Part shown: piece after piece, positions 26,372 to 34,305 of the stretch
How the letters are laid out: each line of letters opens with the position of its first letter
Numbering within the stretch: position 1 is the stretch's first letter
Assembly: GCA_001801815.1 (NCBI GenBank)
Contig: MGXU01000003.1
Coordinates: 170,018 to 234,017, forward strand
DNA from: Gammaproteobacteria bacterium RIFCSPHIGHO2_12_FULL_36_30
GTDB taxonomy: Bacteria > Pseudomonadota > Gammaproteobacteria > Coxiellales > Coxiellaceae
Direction: 5' to 3'
Length of the DNA stretch: 64,000 bases
Notes under the pieces: model-generated
Told to the model about the DNA's origin: nothing
Databases searched by the model: none
Seen by the model: the letters and a program-made list of their open reading frames with translations, nothing else
Made by a program: the position numbers and the translations under genes

Positions 26372-26950
26372 GTGAAAATAAAAATCATTGTGAATTTACT
26401 AAAGAGCCTGCTTTTAACGCTTAAAAATATTAGCAACTCAAATCATAGTCGACCCATTTACTATCGAATATCAAGCATCGATTTCGACACACAAACAGCG
26501 ATATTGCACGTTATACATAAAAATATTTTTATCAAGCAAACATTTTCGCAACTTATTTCTAACACAGAAATTATTGAAGGACTTTCTTGTCAGCAAGCTT
26601 GCTGGATTGGTGTTTATTATGGAAAAGCATTAAGAGCAGCATTAAATGGAAAAAATAATTTACGCGATATAAAAAAACCAACTTATTTGCTTAAACATAA
26701 ATATGGTCGCTACAAAATTATTTCTGAATATCGTGATGGAACCATTGGATGTATTCACGTAAAAACCAGGAAAGAATTAAATGTTAATCCACTAGCAATT
26801 GCTGAAGATGATATTTTTATAAAACATTTTGATGCAAATCAAGCGTGTTACATTGGGATACTTGCGGGAATTGAGATGGAGAAAAAACAACATGCTACAT
26901 TAGCCGAAACAGATCAGAGAACGATTCCTTATTTGAGGTTGGTAAAATGA
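26372..26950 (+). CDS. Unrecognised protein with two copies of a short repeat domain, copy 2
   Basis: 192 aa, GTG start with GAGAA ahead. The internal duplication is visible by eye: YRISS...AILHV...ACWIG (residues 31-80) against YKIIS...CIHV...ACYIG (114-162), with 44-45 residues from the Tyr to the Ala-Cys in both. No known family, membrane segment or signal. Same gene order as copy 1 (regulator, then this gene). Its stop overlaps the start of the enolase-superfamily gene by 4 bp. Confidence 0.75.
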   Translation: MKIKIIVNLLKSLLLTLKNISNSNHSRPIYYRISSIDFDTQTAILHVIHKNIFIKQTFSQLISNTEIIEGLSCQQACWIGVYYGKALRAALNGKNNLRDIKKPTYLLKHKYGRYKIISEYRDGTIGCIHVKTRKELNVNPLAIAEDDIFIKHFDANQACYIGILAGIEMEKKQHATLAETDQRTIPYLRLVK

Positions 26951-28017
26951 AAACGAAAACACTCGAAATAAAACAACTAAATTTCCCATTAAAAAAATCA
27001 ATTACAACCAATGTATGCACAATCCACAGCATTGACGCAATTGCATTATTTCTAGACGAACAACAAGGCATTGTGGGAAAAAGTTTTATTCATGTTTTGG
27101 GCGAAATGCCCTGTGATGCAATTACCGCACACATAAAAAAAATTTACGCATTCGCAAAAGCACACGGCGCATATGATCATTTAGCAACATGGAAACAATT
27201 TTGGTTTGATTATCAATTCGAAAATAAAAATAAAGCAGAAATTTATGCACTAGCAGCGCTTGATATTGCAGCGTGGGATTTATTTGCAAAAATTGAAAAA
27301 AAACCACTACATCAATTAATCAGCAATCAATCAGTTAATTCGGTTCGCGTTTATGGAACAACAGGGTGGCTTTCATTAAGTGAAAAAGAATTAATAACTG
27401 AATGTGAAAAATATGCGATGCTCGGCATTAATGGTTTTAAAATTCGACTGGGTCATCAAAATGATTTTGAAAGAGTAAAAGCAGTTCGAAGAGCAATGGG
27501 CGATGATTATGTTTTGATGTTAGATGCAACACAACAATTCAGCGTTAAAGATGCAATTGAAATATCAAAAAAAATGGCGCAATTTAATATCACATGGCTT
27601 GAAGAGCCCGTTATAAATGAGGATTTAATATCTGTAAAAACAGAAAGTCCCATTCCTATCGCAGCGGGCGAAAATATGTTTACGGTTGCGGAATTTGAAG
27701 ATGCATGCAAGCACAAAATAATGGATATTGCACAACCTGATATTATTCGGTGTGGTGGCATCACTGGTTTTGTAGAAATCGCTAAACAAATTCAGTCACA
27801 CAAAATTCCTTTATGCAATCATTTATTACCGGAATTATCGTTAAGCGTTCTCACAGCATTTTCTGATTGTTACTTTTTAGAATACGATGATTTATTGCCA
27901 TCTGATATTTTCACAGAAAATTTTACTTTGCGAAATGGTTGTATGCAGGTTCCACAAGTCAGTGGAAGTGGCGTTACATTAACAGATGAAGCAATAAAAT
28001 TGTTTGAGGTGAAGTGA
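26947..28017 (+). CDS. Enolase-superfamily enzyme, mandelate racemase subgroup
   Basis: 356 aa. The N-terminal capping domain is followed by the (beta/alpha)7-beta barrel. Seen: K165-x-R167 at the end of the second strand (GFKIRLG), metal ligands D193 (LMLDATQQF), the EEP motif at 219-221 and E242 (AAGENMF), and the Asp-His dyad D265 (AQPDIIRCGG) and H292 (CNHLLPELS) with the 27-residue spacing of mandelate racemase. The dyad places it with acid-sugar dehydratases and racemases rather than dipeptide epimerases. The substrate is unknown. It is coupled to the repeat-domain gene and followed by a VUT transporter after 6 bp. Confidence 0.88.
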   Translation: MKTKTLEIKQLNFPLKKSITTNVCTIHSIDAIALFLDEQQGIVGKSFIHVLGEMPCDAITAHIKKIYAFAKAHGAYDHLATWKQFWFDYQFENKNKAEIYALAALDIAAWDLFAKIEKKPLHQLISNQSVNSVRVYGTTGWLSLSEKELITECEKYAMLGINGFKIRLGHQNDFERVKAVRRAMGDDYVLMLDATQQFSVKDAIEISKKMAQFNITWLEEPVINEDLISVKTESPIPIAAGENMFTVAEFEDACKHKIMDIAQPDIIRCGGITGFVEIAKQIQSHKIPLCNHLLPELSLSVLTAFSDCYFLEYDDLLPSDIFTENFTLRNGCMQVPQVSGSGVTLTDEAIKLFEVK

Positions 28018-28023
28018 GTTTTT

Positions 28024-28734
28024 ATGTCAGAAACCAGCAATAAACCTTATCGTTACTTAGCAATGCTCTCAATGCTGTATATGACAATCATTATCACTGT
28101 TTGTGTGCTCAGCAACAAAATTATTATTATTGCAGGACACGTTACTATGGCGGGTACGTTGTTTATTCCATTTTGGTTTATTTTGTCTGACATTATTACC
28201 GAAATATATGGATACAAAATATCACGTCAAATTATTTGGTTTTCATTTCTGTGTCTTTTTATATTTTCTATTTTATGCAGTATCGCATTACATTTGTCAT
28301 CCCCGCACTTCTGGCATGGTCAATCTGCTTACAACTTAGTGTTGGGTGATGCAACACGCATCACCGCTAGCGGTTTAGTTGCATACATTATTTCTGGCTC
28401 CATCAATATTTATTTATTAGTAAGATGGAAATTTTTATTAAAAGGAAAATATTTTCTTTTAAGAAGTTTCTGCGCATCTACTATAGGAGAACTCATTTAC
28501 ACTGTATTGGCCGTTGTGATGATTCAATATCATGTTTTGACATGGAGTGAAATGGAAAAAATAATTATCACATCATATACAATAAAAATAATTTGTACAT
28601 TTTTATCGGCATTTCCTGCTAATTTTGTTGTTTCCCTTTTGCGAAAAAATGAAATTAGCACTGACTCAGATGATAATATTAATCCATTTAAAAAAATTAA
28701 AATGGAAGACAACAACAGCGTGATAAAGATTTAA
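28024..28734 (+). CDS. VUT-family transporter (YhhQ-like), copy 2
   Basis: 236 aa, about six membrane segments. The family motif appears as LSDIITEIYGYKISRQII and the later RSFCASTIGELIYT matches TATAIGEAVLQ of copy 1. Last gene of the 26372-28734 operon, so its cargo may be the substrate or product of the enolase-superfamily enzyme. Its last 4 bp overlap the end of the convergent GNAT gene. Confidence 0.83.
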   Translation: MSETSNKPYRYLAMLSMLYMTIIITVCVLSNKIIIIAGHVTMAGTLFIPFWFILSDIITEIYGYKISRQIIWFSFLCLFIFSILCSIALHLSSPHFWHGQSAYNLVLGDATRITASGLVAYIISGSINIYLLVRWKFLLKGKYFLLRSFCASTIGELIYTVLAVVMIQYHVLTWSEMEKIIITSYTIKIICTFLSAFPANFVVSLLRKNEISTDSDDNINPFKKIKMEDNNSVIKI

Positions 28735-29291
28735 AGCTTAGCGGTGTATTGTCGATCCAATCTCTCGCCAACCCTTTCATGATGCGGATAATGTGCATTT
28801 AAACGGAATTGATTATTTGCTAAAGGTTCAAGCGATTTTTTCATAATAAGCACTTGGGTTTCTTGAAACTCAGTGACTTCTGTTACGCGCCACCCAAGAT
28901 TTTTATAAATGCGACCATCAGTGCGCGTAAACAAATAAATATCAGGATATTTTTTACGGGCAATATCAATAACTTCATTGATCAATGTGGTCGCTATTTT
29001 TTTCCCCCGATATTCTGGTGGAACAAACACAGCAGAAAGCCAGACATGATCAGGCTTATATTGACCCATCCCATTTAATTTGAGACTGGCGGTACCAAGC
29101 ACAACAGTTGGGTTTTTATTATCAAAAGCAATTAACGTGAATGGTGCCTCATCACTATTTTTGCCGATGAAATCTTCCCAATCAGAAAGTGTACGCTTCG
29201 GATACTTTTCGCCCCAAAATGACATATACCATTTCGCAACAATAGGCAAAAATTGTGGGTATTTATTGATTGGAGCGATTACAATTGTCAT
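28731..29291 (-). CDS. GNAT-family N-acetyltransferase
   Basis: 186 aa. The acetyl-CoA site is VWLSAVFVPPEYRGKKIATTLINEV (R/Q-x-x-G-x-A pattern YRGKKIA). C-terminal extension of ~35 residues rich in Arg and His. It might modify an amino group of a small molecule; the substrate is not predictable. Divergent from the MFS gene with 47 bp between. Confidence 0.82.
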   Translation of the reverse strand: MTIVIAPINKYPQFLPIVAKWYMSFWGEKYPKRTLSDWEDFIGKNSDEAPFTLIAFDNKNPTVVLGTASLKLNGMGQYKPDHVWLSAVFVPPEYRGKKIATTLINEVIDIARKKYPDIYLFTRTDGRIYKNLGWRVTEVTEFQETQVLIMKKSLEPLANNQFRLNAHYPHHERVGERLDRQYTAKL

Positions 29292-29338
29292 TCAATGTAG
29301 TTCACACAAAATAAAATTTTGGAAAGTCTAACACTGAA

Positions 29339-30553
29339 ATGCAAACCCAAAAAGTACAGATACTAAATAACCCCGGTTTTATCATTACCCTCTCTTGTTT
29401 AGCGGTTGCATGCACACAAGCTGGAATTGTCATGTACTCTCCATCACTTCCATGTTTATCGAGAATATTCAACACCACATACACAGAAATTGCTTATACA
29501 CTTACAGCATATCTTTTAGGATATGCAGTTTCAGTATTATTTTTTGGAGGTATTTCAGACCAACTGGGAATAAAAAGAAGCTACGTTTTCACAACATTAA
29601 TTTTTATTTTTACCTCGTTGCTATTATCAATAACACATTCAATACATTTTTTTATTTTATTGCGATTACTTCAAGGAATAGGAGGTGGTGGATGTGCGGT
29701 AATTGCTAGAACATCAGCGCGCAATGCACTGGACGGTAAAAAACTCGTGAGCGCAATGTCTTATATCTCTATTTCTTTTATTATTTCTTTGGGTATTTTT
29801 CAATATGTGGGTGGTATTATTCAAACGTATATGAACTACCGATATGATTTTATTGTAATGGGTTGTTTTAGTTTTTTTCTTTTAATGCTGATATTGTTCC
29901 AATTTCATGAAGTAGACTACAAATTAAAAAGACAATTTAAAATAGTTTCGCTTGTTAAAAATTATACCGGTATCGTAAAACAAAATTACCTTATTCCGCT
30001 CGCATTAGGGGGCGGAATAGGCTATTCAATCTTGCTTGCTTTTAATTTATTGGGAATTTTTTATCTGCAAAATCATTTAAAATTATCGCCGCATGACATT
30101 GGCATTATTGGTATTTATTTTTCAGTTGCTTATTTATTCGGAAGCTTTCTTGTAAATAACTTAATAAAAATAACCGATATTCATTTTTTAATGAAAATTG
30201 GAAAAACAATTATTTTTATTGCGGGAATTCTTTCAGTTATCGGCATTCTCATTAATCCAAATTCTCCCGTGTTAATTATATCCCCTATTTTAATCGGATT
30301 GATTGGGCAAGCATTGTTATACCCATGCGCCATGACGAAAGCACTGGAACCGTATAAAAAAATACCGGGTGCCGCAAGTTCACTATTTGGATTTACGCAG
30401 CAAATGAGTGGATTTGTAGTGGTAATGATTGTTGGTTGGCTACCAAATCAGTCTATTATGCTATTAAGCATTGTTATTTTTATTGTTGGTTTGTTGAGTT
30501 TTCTGCTATCAAATGATCGTTCTTTTCAACATCAAAAAATTGAAACGAACTGA
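29339..30553 (+). CDS. MFS exporter, Bcr/CflA drug-resistance type
   Basis: 404 aa, 12 membrane segments. Seen: the N-terminal MYSPSLPCLSRIF, the DHA1-type motif GGISDQLGIKRSYV between helices 2 and 3, and the LLRLLQGIGGGGCAVIARTSARNA region of helices 4-5. Likely proton-driven export of small molecules. The 3' end overlaps the convergent ATP-grasp gene by 74 bp. Confidence 0.86.
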   Translation: MQTQKVQILNNPGFIITLSCLAVACTQAGIVMYSPSLPCLSRIFNTTYTEIAYTLTAYLLGYAVSVLFFGGISDQLGIKRSYVFTTLIFIFTSLLLSITHSIHFFILLRLLQGIGGGGCAVIARTSARNALDGKKLVSAMSYISISFIISLGIFQYVGGIIQTYMNYRYDFIVMGCFSFFLLMLILFQFHEVDYKLKRQFKIVSLVKNYTGIVKQNYLIPLALGGGIGYSILLAFNLLGIFYLQNHLKLSPHDIGIIGIYFSVAYLFGSFLVNNLIKITDIHFLMKIGKTIIFIAGILSVIGILINPNSPVLIISPILIGLIGQALLYPCAMTKALEPYKKIPGAASSLFGFTQQMSGFVVVMIVGWLPNQSIMLLSIVIFIVGLLSFLLSNDRSFQHQKIETN

Positions 30554-31739
30554 GATAATAAAAATCTTTTCTTAATTGTTCATAATCATCATTCCATAAT
30601 AAAACTCTACCTGCATAATCACGCCCGCGAGAAACCACACTCATCGTGTCACCAATATCAAAAACCCACTCCAACCGATACTCACTCTTTATCACCGGAT
30701 TATATTTTTTTATCAAACGACCTTTTATTTTTGGAAATGCAACCCATGCGCAATAAGGACCTTTTTTAAGTGGTAACGTGTATGAATCATCTATTTGCAA
30801 TAATATATGTGGCTCAATCGTAGCAACATTTAAAAATTTTTTATACATCGCCGGAATTAAAACACCTGGTGATCGATGTGCAATTTCAAGAAAATATGGT
30901 TTATTATCTTTTGTTAGAATAACCTCAAGATGAGTTACACCTGCTCGCGGCATACCGATTGCATGATGAACTTCAAGGGTGTACTCACAAAAAAATTGAT
31001 AAATAGGATCATGATGTGGAAGCGCAATAGTTCCCTTTGTTAATCCGCATATAAAATCAAAACAAGAATTTGAGCATTCGGATACTTGCGTAAAAATAAT
31101 TTTATTATTTTTAATATACGAATCGCAGTTATATACTTTACCCTCAATAAATTCATCTAACTCAAAAGTTGTGCGCGTTAAATATTTTTTATCGCACCAT
31201 GTCTTTAAACTATTCGCATTATAAATTTTTTCAACATTCATGCAGTTGCAAGAATCAATGGGTTTTATGATGATTGGAAATTGAAGTGTTTGAATAATAT
31301 TTTTTAAATAATTTTCTGAGTTGTCAGAATAGTCCTTTGAGTCAAACCTCAGATATTTTGGATAAAGCAACCCAGCTTTTTCAATTAACTGCTTCATTAA
31401 TATTTTATTAATAAAGCGATCGTAATTGGATTGATCAAGATTAAAATATTTTCTTAACTCTCCGCATACTAAAATAGATTCTTCAGCATTAGTAACAATG
31501 TGAAATGAACCGGATGCATTTTTCTGATTATCTTGAATTATTTTCTTTAAATGATCGAAGCCAAAATCGTCATCTAACCATATTTTTTCAAACAAAATAT
31601 CCTGATTTCTTTTCTTTAGTTTTTCTAAACTAAATTGATTGATAATCAAAAATAAATTGTTTTTTTCTGGAAAATACAATTGCGCAACATCCATGTCAAA
31701 ACTCAATTCACTATTTTGTATGATGTATACATTTTGCAT
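30480..31739 (-). CDS. ATP-grasp-domain ligase
   Basis: 419 aa. An N-terminal pre-ATP-grasp region is followed by the ATP-binding lobe (RFINKILMKQLIEKAGLLYPKY, then FPIIIKPIDSCNCMNVEKI), the acidic strand VTHLEVILTKDNKPYFLEIAHRSPG with metal-binding Glu residues, and a C-terminal domain. The layout is that of carboxylate-amine ligases (carnosine-synthase, L-amino-acid ligase, LysX-like), so it probably joins an amino acid to an acid or amine. It overlaps the TIM-barrel gene by 1 bp (TAATG), hence translational coupling. Confidence 0.84.
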   Translation of the reverse strand: MQNVYIIQNSELSFDMDVAQLYFPEKNNLFLIINQFSLEKLKKRNQDILFEKIWLDDDFGFDHLKKIIQDNQKNASGSFHIVTNAEESILVCGELRKYFNLDQSNYDRFINKILMKQLIEKAGLLYPKYLRFDSKDYSDNSENYLKNIIQTLQFPIIIKPIDSCNCMNVEKIYNANSLKTWCDKKYLTRTTFELDEFIEGKVYNCDSYIKNNKIIFTQVSECSNSCFDFICGLTKGTIALPHHDPIYQFFCEYTLEVHHAIGMPRAGVTHLEVILTKDNKPYFLEIAHRSPGVLIPAMYKKFLNVATIEPHILLQIDDSYTLPLKKGPYCAWVAFPKIKGRLIKKYNPVIKSEYRLEWVFDIGDTMSVVSRGRDYAGRVLLWNDDYEQLRKDFYYLSSFQFFDVEKNDHLIAENSTNQQ

Positions 31740-32569
31740 TAGGCAGCTCTTTTTTTCGTAACGCTAATACAGATTTCGTTTAATTCATGGATACTCTGCA
31801 TTACCGTTTTTCCGCGCGTTTCAAATGCAATAATTCCTTCCCATTTCACATTCAGTATTTTTTCTACTATTTGATAATAATTAATTTCGCCATTTAACAA
31901 TCCATAATGTTGATCTTTCAATCCATTGTTATTACTAAATGACATCCCCACAATTGATCGATGAAATTGTTCAAAAAAACTGATCGGATCGTTTCCAATA
32001 TTGGCGTGACCCACATCAAAAAAAATTTTCGCTTCAGGTATTTTTTCCAATACGCGACTTACTTCTTCTGGATAAGTAAAAATATAATGAAAAGGAGAAT
32101 AGTGTTGATAATTGGAAAGGTTTTCTAAATAAATTTCAACACCGAGCTTTTCGGCATAATTCAGCAGAAATTCAACGCTTAATATAAAATTATCTAGCGC
32201 TTTTTTTTTGACTATCGTCACCAAGCGTGGCTCTACAATTGCACCACCATGAATAATCAATGGTGCATTTAAATTTTTTGCTAGTTCGATTTCTTTCTTT
32301 ACGTATTCCAATGAAACTAAACGAAGTTCATCAACATCGGATGACAATGGCGCTTTAAAATTACCATGTATAATGGGAGACATATCATAAGCATCGCATT
32401 GTTGCACGATATGATTTATGCGATCAGAATTCCATTGATCGGGACGTTCGCTTTCAAGACTAACATCAATATACCAGTGCTTTGCATTATTTTGATGTGC
32501 GCTTTCAATTCCTGCTTCTGCAGTTAAATAATCTTGCGCAGAAAAACCGGTGACAAAAGGGGGATGCAT
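31739..32569 (-). CDS. Sugar-phosphate-isomerase/epimerase-type TIM barrel
   Basis: 276 aa, AP-endonuclease-family-2 fold. Metal-site candidates by strand: IIHGNF, IIHGGAIV, IYLENLS, FFDVGHAN and IAFETRG. Members isomerise or epimerise sugars, inosose or hydroxypyruvate. The ATG at 32569 has a strong SD (GGAG, 6 nt); an ATG at 32581 is also in frame but has none. First gene of the two-gene operon with the ATP-grasp ligase. Confidence 0.83.
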   Translation of the reverse strand: MHPPFVTGFSAQDYLTAEAGIESAHQNNAKHWYIDVSLESERPDQWNSDRINHIVQQCDAYDMSPIIHGNFKAPLSSDVDELRLVSLEYVKKEIELAKNLNAPLIIHGGAIVEPRLVTIVKKKALDNFILSVEFLLNYAEKLGVEIYLENLSNYQHYSPFHYIFTYPEEVSRVLEKIPEAKIFFDVGHANIGNDPISFFEQFHRSIVGMSFSNNNGLKDQHYGLLNGEINYYQIVEKILNVKWEGIIAFETRGKTVMQSIHELNEICISVTKKRAA

Positions 32570-32918
32570 AGATCGCTCCATCTCAAATGAGGCATATGTT
32601 TTTATGATGATGTTTCAACTATAAAATGCACATCATTTGAAATATTATTTGCGGAGATTGTATAGCGTTAGTCGGTATTTTGATACATGAAAATTGCATG
32701 TAATACGTACAGTTTGTTCATTTGTGGGGCAGTGTGATTGACGCCGCCCCATTTCTTTTTCATCAGAATCCTTTTTAATAAAATAAAAAAATCAAAATAA
32801 TTTTTTATTCATCGGGTTAATAATTTAAATTAAATTCTGAATGATCGATCCAATTTTTCATATTATAAAAAATGTGGTATTTTTAATGAAGTGAAATATT
32901 AAAATTGGAAAATTCAAT
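32570..32918. other. Intergenic region, 349 bp, between divergent TIM-barrel and HAD genes
   Basis: No gene seen. It holds an ACGTAC core (32706-32711), a hairpin GGGGC (32726-32730)/GCCCC (32746-32750) followed by ATTTCTTTTT that could be a plus-strand terminator or attenuator, copy B of the 17-bp repeat inside that hairpin, and an AT-rich stretch that probably holds the HAD promoter. Confidence 0.5.
32733..32749 (+). repeat. 17-bp direct repeat, copy B
   Basis: TGTGATTGACGCCGCCC, identical to 22048-22064; here it forms the loop and right arm of the GGGGC/GCCCC hairpin. Confidence 0.85.
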
Positions 32919-33728
32919 ATGCGAATCGAAATCTTTGATTTGGATGGTACTTTGACACGCGAAGGATTTCCACTGTGGAATTTAATTACTGAAAAGGCGG
33001 TTCAAGATCCTGGTGAATTTACCAGGATTGCGCAAGGGTGGATATTGGATGTTACCAATAATCCGCATCAATATCCCAACAAAAGAAAAGCGTCGAAAGA
33101 AATGACTGAATTATGTATTCGCATGTTTCGTCAAGAATGTCTCGATGCCAATACGGTACGCGCCATCGCGAAAGATGTTGTACACGATATACATAAAAAG
33201 GATGGCATTCGTTTAGATGCAATAAACTACTTAAAACATAGAATAAACGAAGATGTTTCATGTGTTATTTCTACCGCCAGCTATTTAGAAGGTGCGCAAG
33301 GATTTGTGCATTGCTTAGTAGAATTAAATTTACTAACAAAAAATGAAGCTGATAAAATAATTTTTTGCGGCACAAAAACTAATTGGGAAACATCAACTGT
33401 TATTCATGCAAATGCAGATGATGGAAAAATTGAAGGATTACAAAGAGTTTTTTGTAAGGATATAAAAAATTTAAATATTCACGCTGTTTTTGGGGATGAC
33501 CCAGCAATAAATGACAGATCTTTGCTAATGGTGGGATCGCATAGTTTTGCAATTCCAACATCAAAAAATACAAATGCAATTTTACCAAATAATTGCGTAT
33601 GGTCTACGTGGCAACAAATTCTTGCAAATAAAGATAACATTCCAAACTTTCATAGCAGTTTATTACCTTCAGATAAACCGGTTCAGTCCGCTCTTGTAAC
33701 AGATACTAGTTTTAGCATGAAATTTTAG
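32919..33728 (+). CDS. HAD-superfamily phosphatase (subfamily IB-like)
   Basis: 269 aa. Motif I is IFDLDGTLT (D7, D9), motif II VISTASYLEG, and motif IV FGDDPAINDRSLL. The helical cap between motifs I and II is like that of phosphoserine-phosphatase-type enzymes. Likely a small-molecule phosphatase; the substrate is unknown. The ~35 C-terminal residues are low in conserved features. Right-hand member of the accessory block. Confidence 0.83.
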   Translation: MRIEIFDLDGTLTREGFPLWNLITEKAVQDPGEFTRIAQGWILDVTNNPHQYPNKRKASKEMTELCIRMFRQECLDANTVRAIAKDVVHDIHKKDGIRLDAINYLKHRINEDVSCVISTASYLEGAQGFVHCLVELNLLTKNEADKIIFCGTKTNWETSTVIHANADDGKIEGLQRVFCKDIKNLNIHAVFGDDPAINDRSLLMVGSHSFAIPTSKNTNAILPNNCVWSTWQQILANKDNIPNFHSSLLPSDKPVQSALVTDTSFSMKF

Positions 33729-33785
33729 AAATGGTACTACATATATGAACTCATCCTAAAATATTTTTCGATTATATCTGTAATG

Positions 33786-33805
33786 TTTTAAACGTACATT
33801 TAAAA
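33786..33805. repeat. 20-bp near-palindrome, relative of the ssrA-upstream element
   Basis: TTTTAAACGTACATTTAAAA, palindromic except for one pair (positions 8 and 13). It shares the pattern TTTNAAACGTACRTTTNAAA with 18203-18222, and both are followed by ACAAA or CAAA. Confidence 0.7.
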
Positions 33806-34008
33806 CAAATTATTTATTTTGCTAGCTCGCTATTTGTCACTACAAAATCAAGCAGATAAAATTTTTTAAAAAACACTCCATCCGTACAATGTCGAGTAGT
33901 TGTTTATACGAGCCGTAAGTAACTTATGTCAATTCTCACAGCAAAATGAGAATGTGATATCTCTGAAAATAAGGTAAGATTAGCCAATTCAAAAACACGA
34001 AAAATTTT

Positions 34009-34299
34009 ATGCCACTCACACCCAAACAAAAACAAACTTTGAAAGCGCAAGCACATGCATTGCATCCTATCGTATTAATTGGAAATAATGGATTTACAGA
34101 TAATGTAAAAAAAGAAATTGAAACTGGATTAGAAGCGCATGAATTAATTAAAATTCGCATGCAGCAAACAGATAGAGAATCGCGAAAAGAAACTTTTAAA
34201 ATGATTTGTGATACGGTGCACGCGGAAGCAATACAATTAGTTGGAAAAGTTGGAATTTTATATCGAGAAAGTGCGCGCAAAAATAAAGTTAAAAAATAA
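34009..34299 (+). CDS. yhbY: Ribosome assembly RNA-binding protein YhbY
   Basis: 96 aa CRM-domain protein: LTPKQKQTLKAQAHALHPIVLIGNNGFTDNVKKEIETGLEAHELIKIR, with the GxxG-like loop (IGNNG). Associates with pre-50S particles. The SD is weak. The usual neighbours ftsJ/ftsH or greA are absent; coaBC follows after 6 bp. Confidence 0.94.
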   Translation: MPLTPKQKQTLKAQAHALHPIVLIGNNGFTDNVKKEIETGLEAHELIKIRMQQTDRESRKETFKMICDTVHAEAIQLVGKVGILYRESARKNKVKK

Positions 34300-34305
34300 A
34301 ATTAC

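Noticed and set aside
26947..28017. Dipeptide epimerase assignment for the enolase-superfamily enzyme
   Set aside because: The D265-H292 dyad with 27-residue spacing places it in the mandelate racemase subgroup.
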